64,000 nucleotides of DNA from Lachnospiraceae bacterium (GTDB lineage: Bacteria > Bacillota > Clostridia > Lachnospirales > Lachnospiraceae): contig JAILHF010000054.1 of assembly GCA_024696005.1 (NCBI GenBank), positions 51,732 through 115,731 on the forward strand. Reading direction: 5' to 3'. The translations under genes and the position numbers were made by a program. Each line of letters starts with the position of its first letter. The stretch's first letter is position 1. Below the pieces are notes generated by a model. The model made no database searches, was not told the origin of the DNA, and saw only the letters and a program-made list of their open reading frames with translations. This document shows positions 35,033 through 42,622 of this stretch, one piece after another.

Positions 35033-36004
35033 TTATTTGTCGTAAGGGAAGATCGTCTGGATCGTTCCGTCGGGATTGTACTTCATCTCGGTATACTTCA
35101 CGGTCCTTCTGTGATTGATGCCTCCCGAAAGCTCGCAGTCATGATAGAAGAGATACCATTTTCCGTGGTACTCCACGATGGAATGATGCGTGGTCCATCC
35201 GATCACGGGCTCCAGAATGCGTCCTCTGTAGGTAAAAGGTCCCTTGGGATCCGTGCCGGTCGCATATACGATGTAATGCGTGGTTCCGGTGGAATAGGAA
35301 AGATAATACAGCCCGTTGTACTTGTGCATCCAGGGGCCTTCGAAATATCTTCTGTCCTCATCGCCGGCCTTGATCGGCTCGCCGTTCTCGTCCAGGATCT
35401 GAACCATCACGGGATCTTCCTTGAAGGTCTTCATGTCATCGCTAAGCTCGGCAACATAGGGCCCGAGCGCTGCGGCATCCGCGGGGATCTCCTCGGGATC
35501 CTTCACAAAGGAGCCGGTCATCCATTTTTCCAGCTGTCCGCCCCACAGGCCGCCGTTATACAGATAAGCACGTCCGTCATCGTCGATCAGCACGGCGGGA
35601 TCGATGCTCTTGCTGCCGGGAATGTAGGAATCGTCTGCCTTGAAAGGCCCTACCGGGCTGTCGCTGACGGCAACACCGATGCGGAAGATACCGTCATGAT
35701 CCCTTGCGGGGAAATACAGATAATACTTGCCGTCCTTGCACACGCAGTCCGGCGCCCACATCTGCTTGTCCACCCAGGGCACATCCTTCATGTGCAGTGC
35801 TTCGCCGTTATCGACACAATCCGCGTCCAGGTTATCCAGCGAAAGCACATGATAGTCCTCCATCACATACTCGCCGCCCTCGTCATCGTCCTCGCCGTCA
35901 TGCGCAAGGTCGTGGGAAGGATAAACATAGATCTTGTCATTGAAAACATGTGCCGACGGATCTGCGGTAAAGATATGCTTTACAAGCGGTTCTCTCTGTT
36001 TCAT
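35033..36004 (-). CDS. GH43-family glycosidase (arabinofuranosidase/xylosidase type)
   Basis: A 323-residue cytoplasmic enzyme with the five-bladed propeller of GH43. The catalytic base Asp lies in FTADPSAHVFNDKIYVYPSH, the pKa-modulating Asp in KSIDPAVLIDDDGRAYL, and the general acid Glu in RYFEGPWMHKYNGLYYL. The late HHSIVEYHGKWYLFYH segment is also typical. It removes arabinose or xylose side groups from plant oligosaccharides. AAGGAGG precedes the ATG. It has its own promoter and terminator. Confidence 0.92.
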   Translation of the reverse strand: MKQREPLVKHIFTADPSAHVFNDKIYVYPSHDLAHDGEDDDEGGEYVMEDYHVLSLDNLDADCVDNGEALHMKDVPWVDKQMWAPDCVCKDGKYYLYFPARDHDGIFRIGVAVSDSPVGPFKADDSYIPGSKSIDPAVLIDDDGRAYLYNGGLWGGQLEKWMTGSFVKDPEEIPADAAALGPYVAELSDDMKTFKEDPVMVQILDENGEPIKAGDEDRRYFEGPWMHKYNGLYYLSYSTGTTHYIVYATGTDPKGPFTYRGRILEPVIGWTTHHSIVEYHGKWYLFYHDCELSGGINHRRTVKYTEMKYNPDGTIQTIFPYDK

Positions 36005-36057
36005 CTTTTTCCTCCTTACGATTGGTAATGCTTTAAAATGCCCATCCCGTCAATCTT

Positions 36058-36086
36058 ATCCTATATTTGCCTTTTTTTCTAAACAA
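36058..36086 (-). promoter_or_regulatory. Promoter of the GH43 gene
   Basis: TTGTTT (36081-36086), 17-base spacer, TAGGAT (36058-36063) on the minus strand, 54 bases upstream of the ATG. Confidence 0.5.
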
Positions 36087-36104
36087 ATAATACGATAACA
36101 ATAC

Positions 36105-37001
36105 TCAAATTTTGCTTTTCCTGTCACTCAGTTCGTCCAGGCAGCGGTTGTGCACGTCCTCGAGCACCTCATTCGCGGCGGTCCGCTCGATGATGGCCTT
36201 CACCAGGCTGTCCAGCTCCGTGTCCGGCGAGTAATCGGCCGGCGCGAAATAGCGGATGCGGTTCTCCGCGAGCATCTTGTATACCTTGGACTTCTCCGCG
36301 GTATCCTTGTTGTAGACGCCGATCGAATGCCCTCCGTAGGTGTTCACCAGCTTCATGCAGGGAATGTCCGTGTCGCTGTCGCCGATGTAGACGATGTTGC
36401 GGAACGGCACCCGCATCTCTTCCGGCAGGAAGTATTCATTGACACCGGCGTCGTTCACATCCAGCCTGCCTTTTTCGATGCGGAAGAGGAACTGCGTTTT
36501 GTTCGTGAAATTCACGACCTGGGCCGGCCAGATAGGAACGCCCTTCTCATCAAACAGGAAGGAACTGGCGTAGATCTTTTCGAAAGCGCCTGCTTTGGCC
36601 ACGGAGGTTCCCTGTATCATCTCCTTGAGTCCCGAAGAGATGATGTAATGCTCCACGAGAACCCCTTTCTCCTGTCCGTACCGGCGGATGCGCTTAAACC
36701 ACCCCTCCACGCCCGGGAAGAGCTTGACCTTTGCCCCGTATTCCTCCAGCGCTTTCTTTGTCAGCAGGATCCTGCCCCGCGCTTCCTGCACCATCTTGTA
36801 CATGTAAGCCAGGTTGGAATCCATGTCGTGCTCTTCGGCGAGTTCATCGCACTCCTTCCAGAAGGACGACACATCACCGTCGTACACGGCCTGAATATAG
36901 CCCTGCGCCTGCATGTCGTCCGGGGACAGGGTCTTGTCAAAATCGTAACAGATCGCCAGTACGGGCCTGTCTTCTTTCTTCCTTTCCCTATCGGATGCCA
37001 T
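36105..37001 (-). CDS. HAD-superfamily phosphatase
   Basis: A 298-residue soluble hydrolase. HAD motif I is CYDFDKTLSPDD (nucleophile Asp), motif II is YIISSGLKEMI, a Lys follows near NFTNKTQFLFRI, and motif IV is NIVYIGDSDTDIPCM. The helical cap lies between motifs I and II as in phosphoserine-phosphatase-like (C1-type) members. The substrate is not evident. AGGAGG precedes the ATG. It starts 25 bases after the terminator of the repeat-protein gene, leaving little room for a promoter, so it may depend on read-through. Confidence 0.88.
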   Translation of the reverse strand: MASDRERKKEDRPVLAICYDFDKTLSPDDMQAQGYIQAVYDGDVSSFWKECDELAEEHDMDSNLAYMYKMVQEARGRILLTKKALEEYGAKVKLFPGVEGWFKRIRRYGQEKGVLVEHYIISSGLKEMIQGTSVAKAGAFEKIYASSFLFDEKGVPIWPAQVVNFTNKTQFLFRIEKGRLDVNDAGVNEYFLPEEMRVPFRNIVYIGDSDTDIPCMKLVNTYGGHSIGVYNKDTAEKSKVYKMLAENRIRYFAPADYSPDTELDSLVKAIIERTAANEVLEDVHNRCLDELSDRKSKI

Positions 37002-37025
37002 GCTCTTTTCCTCCTGTCATTTTCC

Positions 37026-37053
37026 AAAAAAAGGGCGGTGGAAACCGCCCTTT
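37026..37053 (-). terminator. Terminator after the Pro/Ala-rich repeat gene
   Basis: AAAGGGCGGT/ACCGCCCTTT perfect ten-base stem with loop GGAA; a T-run follows on the minus strand. Confidence 0.9.
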
Positions 37054-37079
37054 CGAAAACGTTCTGATCGTAAGATTAT

Positions 37080-38342
37080 TTACTCCATTTCGGTGGCGAT
37101 GTGTTCAACCGGCTTTCCGCAGCCGGGGCAGACCTTATAGGTCGGCTTCTGATCATCGCTCATGCTGTCCGTCCATGCATACTGGGAATCGCAGCTTCTC
37201 ATCATGACCCGGCTTCCGACAGCGGGATAGGTCTTGGTATGGGTAATGAGCACGTAATAGCACTTCGCCTCGGCCCGGGAATCCGCGGATACGGGTTCGG
37301 CGGGCACCACGGCCTGATCGGCAGGCTGCAGCTGTGCGGGTACCTGCTGTACCGGTGTGATCTGTACGGGCACTGCCTGCGCAGGTGCGGGCTGGAGCGG
37401 CTTCAGTTCCACGGCCGCCGCAGGTGCAGGTGCTGCGGGCACGGGCTGTGCTTCCACATGCTGAACCGGTGCTGCAGGTGCTGCCGGCACGGGCTGTGCT
37501 TCCACGTGAGCAACCGGCGCCGCAGGTGCTGCGGGCACGGGCTGTGCTTCCACGTGAACAACCGGCGCTGCAGGTGCTGCGGGCACGGGCTGTGCTTCCA
37601 CATGCTGAACCGGTGCTGCAGGTGCTGCGGGCACGGGCTGTGCTTCCACGTGAGCAACCGGCGCTGCAGGTGCTGCGGGCACGGGCTGTGCTTCCACATG
37701 CTGAACCGGTGCCGCTTCCGTAACGGGCGCAGACTGCTCCTCTTCTTCCATTCCGGGAAGCTTAACCTCTTTGATCTGGCTGATGGACTGGGAAGGATCT
37801 ACCGTGGGCAGATCCGCCAGGGAACGGACTTTTCCGTCTTTCGGTACTTCTACTTTGGACGTGACATAGCTGACCGCCCGGTTGAAACGCGAATTGACAA
37901 AAGAAACCGGTTCGGCCTTCTGCTTCTCGGCCATGGCTGCTGCCGCTGCGGCAACTGCTGCGGACGGCTCGGAAGACTTCGGGACTATCGTTTTTGCAGG
38001 AGGCGCAGGTGTGGGCGCCACGGGTACTGCCGCCGAAGGTGCGGCTGCCGAAGGTGCGGCTGCCACAGGTGCGGCGGCTGCCGGTGCCGCAGTAAAAGGC
38101 ATTGCTGCCACAGCGGCTCCTCCCGCCGTTGCAACCACAGGCGCAGGTGCCCCTCCGGGTGCGGGTATCGGTGCTACCGCCACCACGCTCGCTCCACCGC
38201 TCTGATCGGGCGGACGAAGCTTTCCGGGTTCCGGATCCGTGAACAGTGCGGAATTGATACAATTCCGATCCCACTTGTCCTTGTTCAGATCGTCGGACAC
38301 CTTCTTGATCACATTCTTCGCTGCATCAAATATTGACCCCAT
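37080..38342 (-). CDS. Pro/Ala-rich repeat protein with C-terminal Cys motif
   Basis: A 420-residue protein without a signal peptide. Residues 1-45 form a charged helical start (GSIFDAAKNVIKKVSDDLNK). Low-complexity Ala/Pro/Val stretches follow (about 50-120), then a charged middle (PVSFVNSRFNRAVSYVTSKV). Six 16-residue repeats of the form APVxHVEAQPVPAAPA (x = Q, A, Q, V, A, Q) occupy residues 211-306. The last 85 residues have a possible zinc site (AKCYYVL, MRSCDSQ, KVCPGCGKP). AGGGG precedes the ATG. The function is unknown; an extended spacer between an N-terminal anchor and a C-terminal binding module is plausible. Confidence 0.8.
   Translation of the reverse strand: MGSIFDAAKNVIKKVSDDLNKDKWDRNCINSALFTDPEPGKLRPPDQSGGASVVAVAPIPAPGGAPAPVVATAGGAAVAAMPFTAAPAAAAPVAAAPSAAAPSAAVPVAPTPAPPAKTIVPKSSEPSAAVAAAAAAMAEKQKAEPVSFVNSRFNRAVSYVTSKVEVPKDGKVRSLADLPTVDPSQSISQIKEVKLPGMEEEEQSAPVTEAAPVQHVEAQPVPAAPAAPVAHVEAQPVPAAPAAPVQHVEAQPVPAAPAAPVVHVEAQPVPAAPAAPVAHVEAQPVPAAPAAPVQHVEAQPVPAAPAPAAAVELKPLQPAPAQAVPVQITPVQQVPAQLQPADQAVVPAEPVSADSRAEAKCYYVLITHTKTYPAVGSRVMMRSCDSQYAWTDSMSDDQKPTYKVCPGCGKPVEHIATEME
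37425..37712. repeat. 48-bp coding minisatellite, six copies
   Basis: Six consecutive 48-base units, each encoding 16 residues, nearly identical at DNA level. The Q/A/Q/V/A/Q pattern at one codon suggests expansion by duplication of blocks larger than one unit. Confidence 0.9.
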
Positions 38343-38398
38343 TGTTCTCTACCCCTTAAAACCCCAAATACAACAACGAATCTCTTTTTGACTTGTAT

Positions 38399-38407
38399 AG
38401 TATAGCA
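38399..38407 (-). promoter_or_regulatory. Extended -10 promoter of the repeat-protein gene
   Basis: Minus-strand TGCTATACT fits TGnTATAnT, 57 bases upstream of the ATG at 38342. Confidence 0.5.
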
Positions 38408-38517
38408 TTTTTCTTCCTTCTGCGCCACCCCAATTTGTTTCAAATTCTGATGTATTCAAGTATTTTTTTGTCCATTTACATAAGATTTTTCCACGTCTAC
38501 CAAAACGGATTTTTTCA

Positions 38518-38546
38518 TTGAAAAAACAGCCTTTGTGTTATAGAAT
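38518..38546 (+). promoter_or_regulatory. Promoter of the 38593-39540 lipoprotein gene
   Basis: TTGAAA (38518-38523), 17-base spacer, TAGAAT (38541-38546). The AT-rich gap 38408-38517 shows no other feature. Confidence 0.65.
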
Positions 38547-38592
38547 ATGGAATGTTTTTTGTATAGGGATATTTATGTAAAGGAGCATGATC

Positions 38593-39540
38593 ATGAAAAA
38601 ACGGAACATCTTTGTCGCAGGCCTGGCCCTGCTGCCGCTCCCGCTCTGCCTGATGCTTGGCGGCTGCGGAAGCACCTCGGACGGAACCGATCCCCGGGGC
38701 AGCTATGAGGAAGAAGAGGAGGAGGAAGAGCCGGAAGAAGCCGAAGAAACCCCCACCCCCACGGAGGAACCGGAGGAGCCCGAACCTGAGCCCGAGCCCG
38801 AACCCGCGGATCCGGACGAGAGCGACCTCTCTCCCATGGTACTCTGGGAGTATGACGGATATGTGGATGAATGCAGTGAATACCTGTGGCACGACGAATT
38901 TGCCGACCGGGACTATGACGGAGACGGTCTGACCGACCGCCTGTACCGGACATACCCTCTCTCCGAAGATGACCGCTGCCTTTATACGATCGAATTCGGA
39001 AACGGCAGCACCCTGGAGCTTCCGGAGACCTGGTCCACGGGTTTTCCCCACATCCAGTGCGCCGACCTGACCGGAGACGGCGATAACGACATCGTCTTCA
39101 CAACCAGCTATGACACTTCGACCCATCCGCCCGCAGCCTCCGGGATCTGGATCTTCGAGTCGACGGGCATAGAAGGGGTTTACAACTATGCCGGCCTTCC
39201 CTTTGACACAGGCGACTATCTGGACCAGTGCCTCTCGATCCAGTATGACGAGCCGGTCGGAAACACGGTCGGTTTCACGGTACTGCTGAACGGCTTTTCG
39301 GCCGAGATCGAAACGATCGACGAATATCTCGAATACAACCCCGTCGATCCCTCCAACATCGCAGAATGTGCCATCTATGAGCCTACCATTCAGAAGCAGG
39401 GCAAGGGCTATGTCGTGCATTGCCGCACGGAACCGCTCTTCAGGGCCTGGACCTTCCTGGAGTACGATCTTCAATATAAAGGGGACAAATGGGAAATCAC
39501 AAACATGAGCTACAACGACGAGGCCGATGTTCCCTGGTAA
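38593..39540 (+). CDS. Lipoprotein with VCBS/FG-GAP-like calcium loops
   Basis: A 315-residue surface lipoprotein. The lipobox LGGC ends at Cys25, then comes a long acidic Glu/Pro linker (about 35-80). The following domain contains DRDYDGDGLTDRLYR and DLTGDGDNDIVFTTSY, Asp-rich loops of the FG-GAP/VCBS propeller type that bind calcium. The C-terminal 100 residues include an IEDEYLEYNPVDP-like strand region (quoted part YLEYNPVDP). AAAGGAG fits the ATG at 38593 better than the one at 38587. It is a single-gene unit with its own promoter and terminator. The ligand is unknown. Confidence 0.8.
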   Translation: MKKRNIFVAGLALLPLPLCLMLGGCGSTSDGTDPRGSYEEEEEEEEPEEAEETPTPTEEPEEPEPEPEPEPADPDESDLSPMVLWEYDGYVDECSEYLWHDEFADRDYDGDGLTDRLYRTYPLSEDDRCLYTIEFGNGSTLELPETWSTGFPHIQCADLTGDGDNDIVFTTSYDTSTHPPAASGIWIFESTGIEGVYNYAGLPFDTGDYLDQCLSIQYDEPVGNTVGFTVLLNGFSAEIETIDEYLEYNPVDPSNIAECAIYEPTIQKQGKGYVVHCRTEPLFRAWTFLEYDLQYKGDKWEITNMSYNDEADVPW

Positions 39541-39586
39541 AAAAAACAGACCGGGTCACGGAGTCAGCTCCGGCCCGGTCTTTTTT
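39541..39586. terminator. Terminator shared by convergent genes
   Basis: GACCGGG (39549-39555) pairs with CCCGGTC (39574-39580) around an inner CGGAG/CTCCG stem; six T follow on the plus strand and six A precede. The stop codon of the minus-strand gene at 39564 lies inside the loop. Confidence 0.85.
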
Positions 39587-39929
39587 CTTTTCGCTGGCCC
39601 GACGGCTCCCTGATCGGAAACGCCGGCAGGATCCAGATGACGCGGTAACCGATCCGGCGCAGCAGCTTGTCTCCGCCATCCTCCAGATCGACCCCGTCGG
39701 AAACGCTCTTGTATACACTCCTGAAAGGCTTCACACCCCGCAGGAACGGGGGAACAAAGCGGAAATTGAAATACACATACGCATGCGCATAGATCTCGCA
39801 TGCCAGCTCCTTCAAAGTCATCCCGCTGATCTTTCCTTTCGCGAGCAGCCTTTTGGCGAGCCTGTAGCAATACTTCCTGCTGTATAACTTCTTCCCCATG
39901 GGGATCACAAATTGTTTCTTTTCTTCCAT
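39564..39929 (-). CDS. Small basic protein of unknown function
   Basis: A 121-residue, Lys/Arg-rich soluble protein. Segments MGKKLYSRKYCYRLAKRLLA and MTLKELACEIYAHAYVYF look helical; a Val/Trp-rich strand (RVIWILPAFP) follows. AAGGA precedes the ATG. It is convergent with the lipoprotein gene and its final codons form part of the shared terminator hairpin. No family is recognised; the stable helical N-terminus and good start signals favour a real gene. Confidence 0.6.
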   Translation of the reverse strand: MEEKKQFVIPMGKKLYSRKYCYRLAKRLLAKGKISGMTLKELACEIYAHAYVYFNFRFVPPFLRGVKPFRSVYKSVSDGVDLEDGGDKLLRRIGYRVIWILPAFPIREPSGQRKEKRPGRS

Positions 39930-40006
39930 ACTTATAGTCCTTCTTTCGTCAGCCCGACTATATTACCACAGATCCCATCGTTCTTCAATAACGCAGTGCC
40001 CCCGCG

Positions 40007-40035
40007 TTGCGTTTCAACCCTCCCTGTGCTATAAT
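40007..40035 (+). promoter_or_regulatory. Promoter of the bceR-like operon
   Basis: TTGCGT (40007-40012), 17-base spacer, TATAAT (40030-40035), 41 bases upstream of the regulator start. Confidence 0.7.
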
Positions 40036-40076
40036 CCCGCTTGTAACTTGAATACACACGTTTTGGGGGATGCTCT

Positions 40077-40751
40077 ATGATGTATCGGATCTTTCTGGTA
40101 GAAGATGACCGGGGGATCGCGGAAGCGATCGCGGCACAGACCGTACTTTGGGACATCGAGACCACCTGCGTGAAGGATTTCCGGAATGTCATGGCGGAAT
40201 TTTCCGCCCTCGATCCCCATCTGGTGCTGCTCGACATCTCCCTTCCGTTTCGCGACGGCTATCACTGGTGCCGGGAGATCCGCGAGGTCTCCAAAGTGCC
40301 GATCATCTTCATTTCATCCGCTTCCGATAACATGAACATCGTGATGGCGATGAACATGGGCGCCGACGACTTCATCGCGAAGCCCTTCGACCAGAGCGTG
40401 CTGATGGCCAAGATCAATGCCATGCTACGGCGCACCTACGATTTCGCATCCTCGGTGAGCCTGATCGAGCACCGCGGCGCGATCCTGAACACCGGAGACG
40501 GGACACTGACCTTTGAAGGCCGGAAGATCGAGCTCACGAAGAACGAATACCGCATCCTGCTGGGGCTGATGCAGTCCAAGGGCCGCACGGTCAGCCGTGA
40601 GAAGCTGATGGAGCTGCTCTGGGAATCCGACGAATTCGTGGATGACAACACACTGACCGTCAACATCGGCCGGCTGCGCAAAAAGCTGGATGCCGCAGGG
40701 CTCAAAGATTTCATTTCCACGAAACACGGCATGGGGTATCTGATCGGGTGA
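40077..40751 (+). CDS. BceR-type response regulator
   Basis: A 224-residue OmpR-class regulator. The receiver has EDD at residues 9-11, Asp53 in LVLLDISLPFRDGYHW and Lys in FIAKPFDQS. The winged helix includes LTKNEYRILLGLMQSKGRTV and TVNIGRLRKKLDAAG. The ATG is preceded by GGGGGATG. The kinase that follows overlaps its stop. It is the first gene of a complete peptide-antibiotic sensing and detoxification operon (R-S-A-B order); its predicted target site lies before the ABC genes at 41751-41764. Confidence 0.93.
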   Translation: MMYRIFLVEDDRGIAEAIAAQTVLWDIETTCVKDFRNVMAEFSALDPHLVLLDISLPFRDGYHWCREIREVSKVPIIFISSASDNMNIVMAMNMGADDFIAKPFDQSVLMAKINAMLRRTYDFASSVSLIEHRGAILNTGDGTLTFEGRKIELTKNEYRILLGLMQSKGRTVSREKLMELLWESDEFVDDNTLTVNIGRLRKKLDAAGLKDFISTKHGMGYLIG

Positions 40752-41734
40752 AAGACTTGCTGAAACTATATCTGAAGGAACGTATCCCCACGTTTGTCCT
40801 GTTCGTGCTCTGCTGCGCCGTTTTCGCGATCACCTTCCGGCTGTACGGACTGCCGCTTTCCGCAGTGGTCTATCCGGCTGTCATCTGTTTCATCATTTTC
40901 ATCGTTGCCCTTGTGATCCGCTTTTCCCGCTTCAAAAGAAAGCACCTGCAGCTGCGCGCCCTTACCGAGGCGCTGACCGAAGACATGCTTCCCCCGGTCG
41001 AAAATGCGGACGACGCGGATTACCGCCGCATCATCCTGCTGATCCGGGAAGCCGCGAACGAGCGCGAGATCGCCGGTGACAAACACTATTCCGACATGAT
41101 CGAATACTATACCTTATGGGCGCATCAGATCAAAACGCCCATCGCCTCGATGCGTCTGACCCTGCAGAATGAGGACTCGCAGCTCTCGAGGCGTCTGAAA
41201 TCCGATCTGGGCCGCGTGGAGCGCTATGTGGACATGGTCCTGGCTTATCTGCGCCTCGATTCGTCCTCCAGCGATTACGTGCTGCGCGAGTTCGAGCTCG
41301 ATCCCCTGATCCGCTCCTGCATCAAACGCTTCTCGGGCGAATTCATCGACCGCAGGCTCTCGGTGAACTTCACTCCCACGCAGCTGCGTGTTTTGAGCGA
41401 CGAAAAATGGCTTTCCTTCGTTCTCGACCAGCTGCTCTCCAACGCTCTTAAATACACGCCCGAAGGCGGCATCACGATCAGCGCGGAAGAGCCGGACACG
41501 CTTTGCATCTCCGACACGGGGATCGGCATCGCGCCGGAGGACCTTCCCCGCATCTTCGAACAGGGCTTTACCGGCTACAACGGCCGCAGGGACAAGCATG
41601 CCAGCGGCCTGGGGCTCTATCTCTGTCACCGTGTGCTGAAGAAGCTCGGGCACACGATCAGCGCGCAGTCCGAGCCGGGAAAAGGCACCGTCATGCGCAT
41701 CTGTTTTTCCCGGAAAAAGTTCCTCGCGGAATAA
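40748..41734 (+). CDS. BceS-type intramembrane-sensing histidine kinase
   Basis: A 328-residue kinase starting with GTG at 40748, overlapping the regulator stop. Two membrane helices (about 14-30 and 38-58) are joined by a loop of only a few residues, so there is no external sensor: the hallmark of kinases that read their cognate ABC transporter. HisKA has WAHQIKTPIASMR (His126). The ATPase has N box DQLLSNALKYTPEGG, ISDTGIGIAPED and SGLGLYLCH. It would respond to transport flux through the BceAB-like proteins downstream. Confidence 0.93.
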   Translation: MKDLLKLYLKERIPTFVLFVLCCAVFAITFRLYGLPLSAVVYPAVICFIIFIVALVIRFSRFKRKHLQLRALTEALTEDMLPPVENADDADYRRIILLIREAANEREIAGDKHYSDMIEYYTLWAHQIKTPIASMRLTLQNEDSQLSRRLKSDLGRVERYVDMVLAYLRLDSSSSDYVLREFELDPLIRSCIKRFSGEFIDRRLSVNFTPTQLRVLSDEKWLSFVLDQLLSNALKYTPEGGITISAEEPDTLCISDTGIGIAPEDLPRIFEQGFTGYNGRRDKHASGLGLYLCHRVLKKLGHTISAQSEPGKGTVMRICFSRKKFLAE

Positions 41735-41750
41735 AGCGCCCGGAAAGTCC

Positions 41751-41764
41751 TTACAAAAGTGTAA
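41751..41764 (+). promoter_or_regulatory. BceR-type operator before the ABC genes
   Basis: TTACA-AAAG-TGTAA fits the TnACA-N4-TGTAA consensus described for BceR-like regulators. A further half-site TTGTAA lies at 41780-41785. Downstream, TAGGAT at 41819-41824 is the likely -10; the -35 is poor, as expected for an activated promoter. Confidence 0.75.
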
Positions 41765-41857
41765 GAAATGCCGGCCCGATTGTAAGCCGCATCAAAGGAT
41801 TTTTCGGATCTGCCCTGTTAGGATAAGTGCAGATGATCCCAAAGGAGGAAAAACTGC

Positions 41858-42622
41858 ATGAGCATTTTGGAAGTAAAAGATCTGAAAAAAGTCTATACGT
41901 CCCGTTTCGGGACACAGAAGGTGGAAGCACTGCGCTGCGTCAACTTTTCGGTGGAACGCGGTGAATACGTCGCGGTGATGGGCGAATCCGGAAGCGGAAA
42001 GACCACGCTCTTAAACCTGCTTGCCGCGCTCGACAAACCCACGGCCGGTCAGGTCCTGTTGGACGGAGTCGACACGGGCACGCTGCCGGAAAAGAACATC
42101 GCTTCGTTCCGGCGTGACCAGCTCGGTTTCGTTTTCCAGGAATTCAACCTGCTCGACAGCTTCACGCTCGAAGACAACATCTATCTGCCGCTGGTGCTTG
42201 CGAACATGAGCCACGCCGAGATGGAACGGCGTCTGAAGCCCCTTGCCGAAGAACTCGGCATCGCGGATCTTCTGAAGAAGTATCCCTACGAGGTCTCCGG
42301 CGGACAGAAACAGCGCGCAGCCGCCGCACGCGCCCTGATCACCGAACCCAAGCTGCTGCTGGCCGACGAGCCTACCGGCGCCCTGGATTCCCGCGCGACC
42401 GACGAGCTTCTCTCTCTCTTTGCCGAGGTAAACCGCAAAGGCCAGACCATCGTCATGGTCACGCACAGCGTGAAAGCCGCCAGCCATGCGACCCGCGTGC
42501 TCTTCATCCGTGACGGCGAAGTCTACCATCAGCTCTATCGCGGAAACGACAGCAACGAGCAGCTCTACCAGAAGATCTCCGATACGCTGACGGTCCTGAC
42601 GACGGGAGGTGAGATCAAATGA
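41858..42622 (+). CDS. BceA-type ABC transporter ATPase
   Basis: A 254-residue nucleotide-binding subunit: Walker A GESGSGKTTLLN, Q-loop FVFQEFNLLDSFTLEDN, signature VSGGQKQRAAAARAL, Walker B LLLADEPTGALD and H-loop MVTHS. It pairs with the large permease that follows (ATGA overlap). Together they remove peptide antibiotics such as bacitracin from their lipid targets and signal to the kinase upstream. AAAGGAGG precedes the ATG. A separate activated promoter lies in the 123-base gap after the kinase gene. Confidence 0.95.
   Translation: MSILEVKDLKKVYTSRFGTQKVEALRCVNFSVERGEYVAVMGESGSGKTTLLNLLAALDKPTAGQVLLDGVDTGTLPEKNIASFRRDQLGFVFQEFNLLDSFTLEDNIYLPLVLANMSHAEMERRLKPLAEELGIADLLKKYPYEVSGGQKQRAAAARALITEPKLLLADEPTGALDSRATDELLSLFAEVNRKGQTIVMVTHSVKAASHATRVLFIRDGEVYHQLYRGNDSNEQLYQKISDTLTVLTTGGEIK

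Noticed and set aside
37101..38336. 411-codon antisense frame rich in Cys, Gly and Arg
   Set aside because: Mirror of the Pro/Ala-coding minisatellite; no start signals and composition typical of a shadow.
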